A stretch of DNA of 50,133 nucleotides. Origin: Candidatus Moraniibacteriota bacterium (lineage in GTDB: Bacteria > Patescibacteriota > Minisyncoccia > Moranbacterales > UBA1568). The translations under genes and the position numbers were made by a program. This document shows, one piece after another, positions 46,785 to 50,133 of this stretch; positions within the stretch are counted from its first letter, which is position 1; every line of letters begins with the position of its first letter. The notes beneath the pieces were generated by a model. That model worked only from the letters and a program-made list of their open reading frames with translations. It searched no databases and was not told the origin of the DNA. The stretch covers positions 1 through 50,133 of the forward strand of contig JAAXXZ010000009.1 in assembly GCA_013334245.1 (NCBI GenBank), in the 5' to 3' direction.

Positions 46785-47969
46785 ATGCTGTTCACCGACC
46801 TCCTGAAACTTTCGCTCCGTATGTTCAAGGCCCGGGCCCTCCGGACCTTCCTTACGGTACTCGGCATGGGTGTCGGCATAGCGGCCATCGTTTTTCTCGT
46901 TTCCTTCGGGTACGGGCTACAGGAAACGCTCCTGAAAAAAATAACGACGTCCGACGCCCTTTCGACGCTCGACGTCGCTGCGGAAGGAGCTGACGCACCG
47001 AAACTCGACGGCTCAATCGTCACGAAGCTCACCTCTTTTCCGGAAGTCGAGGCCGTCGTCCCCGTAAACGAGCTTCGTGGACAGCTGAAGATTTCCGGTA
47101 TAACGCTCGACTCCGGCATCATCGTGGCCGCACCGAAATATTTCGGCCTCGAAGGCATCAAAACCGCCTCCGGAAGAATCAATACCGATACCGGCTCCGA
47201 GATAGTGATCACCTCAGGCGTAGCGAAGGCGTTCGGCAAGGAGCCGAGCCAACTCATCGGACAAGGCGTCTCACTCTCCATGTTCATACCGAAAACATCC
47301 GGCTCCGGCGAAACGACCGTTTCTCCGACGAACACGTTCACGATCGTCGGGATAGCCGAGAGCGACGAGAACCTGTTTTATCTTTCGCCGGGCGCCTTCA
47401 GCGGCATCAACCTCCCGCCGGCGACAAAGATTAAAGTAAAAGGCTCTTCCACCGCCGCCCTTCCGGAACTTCGCGACCGGGTACAGGTGCTCGGACTCAC
47501 CGCCTCCTCGATTTCGGAAACGATAGACCAGGCGAACAAGGTCTTTCAGGCGATCCAACTCCTCCTCATGTCGTTCGGTGTGATAGCCCTGATCGTTTCC
47601 GCGATCGGCATGTTCAACACGATGACCATCACCCTGCTCGAACGCACGGAAGAGATCGGCATCATGAAATCGATCGGCGCCTCGCCGGGTTCCATCTCGA
47701 TCATGTTCATGATGGAGTCCACTCTCATGGGCCTCCTCGGCAGTCTCATGGGCATTCTCATCGGCCTCGTCGGAGGAGAAACCGTCAACATGATATTCAA
47801 CGTCGTCGCCACCAACTTCGGAGGACAGAAGGCGGATCTCTTTCTTAGTCCCATCTGGTTCCTACTCGCAATCATCTTCTTCGGCGCCTTCGTCGGTTTC
47901 CTGACCGGTATCATCCCTGCCCGCAAGGCCGCCAAGACCGACGCCCTCGAGGCCTTACGATACAAGTAG
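46785..47969 (+). CDS. MacB/FtsX-type ABC permease
   Basis: 394 residues with four membrane helices: one N-terminal (FLTVLGMGVGIAAIVFLVSFGYG), a periplasmic-type domain of about 220 residues, and three at the C-terminus (LLLMSFGVIALIVSAIGMFNTM, ESTLMGLLGSLMGILIGLVGG, IWFLLAIIFFGAFVGFLTG). The loop LERTEEIGIMKSIGASPGSI is the FtsX-domain coupling motif. With the upstream ATPase it likely forms a mechanotransmission-type ABC exporter. Confidence 0.92.
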   Translation: MLFTDLLKLSLRMFKARALRTFLTVLGMGVGIAAIVFLVSFGYGLQETLLKKITTSDALSTLDVAAEGADAPKLDGSIVTKLTSFPEVEAVVPVNELRGQLKISGITLDSGIIVAAPKYFGLEGIKTASGRINTDTGSEIVITSGVAKAFGKEPSQLIGQGVSLSMFIPKTSGSGETTVSPTNTFTIVGIAESDENLFYLSPGAFSGINLPPATKIKVKGSSTAALPELRDRVQVLGLTASSISETIDQANKVFQAIQLLLMSFGVIALIVSAIGMFNTMTITLLERTEEIGIMKSIGASPGSISIMFMMESTLMGLLGSLMGILIGLVGGETVNMIFNVVATNFGGQKADLFLSPIWFLLAIIFFGAFVGFLTGIIPARKAAKTDALEALRYK

Positions 47970-47991
47970 CCTCTTCTCCTTGCCTGTCATA

Positions 47992-48024
47992 CGATAAAAG
48001 CGGCCTCGGCCGCTTTTATCGTTT
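47992..48024 (+). terminator. Terminator of the MacB-like pair
   Basis: CGATAAAAGCGG / CCGCTTTTATCG stem, about 12 bp, followed by TTTTG. Symmetric enough to serve the converging typA as well. Confidence 0.85.
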
Positions 48025-48084
48025 TGAACAATCGCCCACAAAGTCCTCGAAGCTCGTGCAACCCAAGAAGCTTTCGTGACTTCG

Positions 48085-49872
48085 TTACTTCTTCCGGCTG
48101 GCACGGACGCGATCGGTCTCGTTCAGTACCTGCTTACGGAGCCTCACATTCGTCGGCGTCACCTCGAGATATTCGTCGTTCGACATGATTTCGAGACCGC
48201 GCTCGATGGACAGCTCCCATGGCGGAGACAGTTTCAACGCCTCATCCGCTCCGGAGGAACGCATGTTCGTAAGGTTCTTTCCCTTCACCGGGTTGACGGC
48301 CATATCCGAGCCCTTGGAAGTGTTCCCGACGACCATCCCCTCGTAGACCTCGACCGCCGGACCGATATACAGCGTCCCGCGTGTCTGCAGGTTGTCGAGC
48401 GCGAAAGCGGCCGTCTTGCCCGCGATCATCGAAATCATCGAGCCGACATCGCGATGGTCGATTTCTCCGACGAACGGCCGGAAACCGACGAACCGGCTCG
48501 AGAAGATCCCCTCCCCGCGCGTATCGATGATGAATTCGTTCCGATATCCGAGGAGACCGCGGGTCGGCGCCTCGAACACGAGCCGCTGATATCCGCCGCT
48601 CCCCTCCTTCATCTCGGTCATGAATCCCTTGCGACGCCCGAGCTTCTCGATGACCGTCCCGGAGGATTCCATCGGACATTCGATCGTCACTTCCTCGAAC
48701 GGTTCCTGTTTCACGCCGTCCACCTCCTTGATGATGACCTGCGGCTGCGAAACCTGCGTCTCATACCCTTCGCGTCGCATGTTTTCCAAGAGAATCGCGA
48801 TATGAAGCTCTCCACGTCCGTACACCTTATACCGGTCCGTCTCCGAGAAATCAATCTTGAGTCCCACGTTTATCTCGAGCTCCTTTTCCAAACGCTCGCG
48901 AAGCTGCTGATTCGTCACGTATTTCCCCTCACGTCCCGCGAACGGACTGTCGTTCACCAGGAAGAAGAGCGAAATGGTCGGCTCGTCGATATCGATGGCC
49001 GGCAGAATCTCCTGTTCCGCCGTCGTTGAAATGGTATCGCCGATCTCGACATTCGGAAGTCCGGCGAGAAGGACGATATCTCCCGCTTCCGCCACAGGAA
49101 TCTCTTCACGGTCGAGGCCCTTGAACGTGAAAATTTTCACGATACGTCCATTCTCGGACTTTCCCTTCACGTTGCGCACGAGCACCTGGTCTCCGGTCTT
49201 CACCTTGCCCTCATACACGCGGGCGACGGCAATGCGACCCAGGAAGTTGTCGTATCCGAGATTGAACGGCTGCGCGCGCAAAGGCGCCGACGAATCATGC
49301 AACGCCTCGGGAACGCGCTCCAGGATCGTATCGAGAATCGGGGAAAGGTCTATACCCGTCTCATCGAGCGAGCGTTTCGCGATTCCCTCGCGGGCGATCG
49401 CATAGAGTACCGGGAAGTCGAGCTGTTCATCGGTGGCGCCGAGATCCAGAAAGAGCTCGTATACCAATTCGGCGACGATTTCCGGGCGCGCCGCCGGCTT
49501 GTCGATCTTGTTCAGGACGACGATCGGACGAAGACCGAGTTCGAGTGATTTCTTCAGCACGAAACGCGTCTGCGGCATCGGACCTTCCTGCGCGTCCACG
49601 ACGAGCACGACATCGTCGATCGAACGGAGCACGCGCTCCACTTCGCTTCCGAAGTCGGCATGTCCCGGCGTATCCACGATGTTGATCTTGGTATCCTTGT
49701 AATAGAGCGAGGCGTTTTTGGCATAGATGGTGATGCCCCGTTCCTTCTCGAGCGCGTTCGTATCCATGGAAAATCCTTCCTGGGCGTAGCCGGTCTGCTT
49801 GAGAAGCCCGTCGGTCAGGGTCGTTTTGCCATGATCGACGTGCGCGATGATGGCGATATTCCGTATATGCAT
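48085..49872 (-). CDS. typA: Translational GTPase TypA/BipA
   Basis: 595 residues from ATG 49872 ([19 protein letters not shown]). G1 AHVDHGKT, G3 [10 protein letters not shown]4 NKIDKP; then domain II, the EF-G-like domains, and the BipA C-terminal part ([34 protein letters not shown]). A ribosome-associated GTPase linked to large-subunit assembly and stress. A longer frame from TTG 49911 adds 13 residues outside the family and is rejected. Confidence 0.96.
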   Translation of the reverse strand: MHIRNIAIIAHVDHGKTTLTDGLLKQTGYAQEGFSMDTNALEKERGITIYAKNASLYYKDTKINIVDTPGHADFGSEVERVLRSIDDVVLVVDAQEGPMPQTRFVLKKSLELGLRPIVVLNKIDKPAARPEIVAELVYELFLDLGATDEQLDFPVLYAIAREGIAKRSLDETGIDLSPILDTILERVPEALHDSSAPLRAQPFNLGYDNFLGRIAVARVYEGKVKTGDQVLVRNVKGKSENGRIVKIFTFKGLDREEIPVAEAGDIVLLAGLPNVEIGDTISTTAEQEILPAIDIDEPTISLFFLVNDSPFAGREGKYVTNQQLRERLEKELEINVGLKIDFSETDRYKVYGRGELHIAILLENMRREGYETQVSQPQVIIKEVDGVKQEPFEEVTIECPMESSGTVIEKLGRRKGFMTEMKEGSGGYQRLVFEAPTRGLLGYRNEFIIDTRGEGIFSSRFVGFRPFVGEIDHRDVGSMISMIAGKTAAFALDNLQTRGTLYIGPAVEVYEGMVVGNTSKGSDMAVNPVKGKNLTNMRSSGADEALKLSPPWELSIERGLEIMSNDEYLEVTPTNVRLRKQVLNETDRVRASRKK

Positions 49873-49919
49873 AGGTATTTCCGCTAAAAGTATGTGATGA
49901 AATCCGGTCAAAAAGGGTC

Positions 49920-49947
49920 TAAAAACAAAAAGGCGCCATCGCCCTTT
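49920..49947 (-). terminator. Terminator of the right-edge transposase
   Basis: AAAGGGCG-ATGG-CGCCTTT (one bulge) followed on the minus strand by TTGTTTTT. It lies between the transposase stop and typA. Confidence 0.6.
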
Positions 49948-50017
49948 CTTCGCGTAGCCATTATGTGCCGAAAGACGGATTCTGTCAAAGAGACGCCATA
50001 AATCATGCGTTTCCTAG

Positions 50018-50131
50018 TCAATACCTTTGCATCACTTCTTCGGGTGTTTGGTACCCGATTCCCATATGGATCCGTTCCCCGTTGTAATACGGGAGATATT
50101 CCAGAATCGCTTTTCTCAAACGTGCGACAGA
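50018..50131 (-). pseudogene. Integrase-core transposase, C-terminal fragment (cut by window edge)
   Basis: 37 residues visible, stop TGA at 50018-50020. LRKAILEYLPYYNGERIHMGIGYQTPEEVM matches the rve_3 end of IS3/IS481-type transposases (YYNxxRxHxxLGYxTPxE). The remainder lies beyond the window. It differs from the IS30-like fragment at the left edge, so two separate elements flank the region. Confidence 0.65.
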
Positions 50132-50133
50132 CC

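Noticed and set aside
49873-49911. 13-residue N-terminal extension of TypA from TTG
   Set aside because: The family starts at [17 protein letters not shown]; the extension has no similarity and uses a rarer start codon.

Overview
The window looks like a piece of a Candidate Phyla Radiation (Patescibacteria) genome. It is GC-moderate and densely packed. It carries typical CPR surface and envelope proteins, minimal stand-alone housekeeping genes, short intergenic gaps and few canonical Shine-Dalgarno sites. TGA acts as a normal stop (smpB, sufC and mnmA all end on TGA), so it is not a UGA-recoding Gracilibacteria or Absconditabacteria relative. I cannot resolve the phylum; the Parcubacteria supergroup or Peregrinibacteria would both fit. 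Both window ends cut into transposase genes.

Layout. 1-256: C-terminal remnant of an IS30-like transposase and a terminator. 257-8299 (minus): degenerate phosphoribosyltransferase-like protein, P-type cation ATPase, tgt, a membrane-anchored DUF11-repeat protein, recO, NUDIX. 8336-14826 (minus): repeat element, ileS preceded by an S23-like four-helix protein and an isoleucine-type T-box riboswitch, a second NUDIX, a tiny membrane protein, argS. 14865-17703 (plus): small membrane protein with a strong promoter, smpB, tmRNA, infC-rpmI-rplT. 17727-30045 (minus): VanZ-like pair, HAD phosphatase, SpoU methylase, a clan-A glycosidase, DMT transporter, two paralogous exported muramidase-like proteins, a thioredoxin-like protein, lgt, an AI-2E/PerM-type transporter, mutY, mnmA, dus. 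30149-30891: AT-rich, probably frameshifted membrane protein. 31034-37756 (plus): Rrf2-regulated SUF iron-sulfur cluster operon (rrf2, sufC, sufB, short sufD, sufS, sufU, ferredoxin), then sufT and an AroQ chorismate mutase. 37769-45376 (minus): 2-oxoacid:ferredoxin oxidoreductase, a coiled-coil protein, xseB, HRDC-xseA, and a glutaredoxin-CcdA-like membrane protein. 45471-47969 (plus): MacB-like ABC pair. 48085-49872 (minus): typA/bipA.

Metabolic reading. SUF assembly, a 4Fe-4S ferredoxin and a 2-oxoacid:ferredoxin oxidoreductase lie together and suggest an anaerobic, fermentative cell. Thiol chemistry at the envelope is represented twice (CPHC thioredoxin, CRHC-CcdA protein).

The most unusual feature is the intergenic DNA. 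Nearly every gene junction carries a phase-locked, degenerate short-period tract (unit exactly 7 nt, sometimes 8). The longest holds register for 18 units at 19722-19847. These tracts abut genes and supply stop codons and last residues for several of them. They are interleaved with two families of about 75-115 bp elements with terminal inverted repeats. One element half, flanked by inverted heptads, lies in frame inside mutY. The second highlight is the complete T-box leader upstream of ileS.
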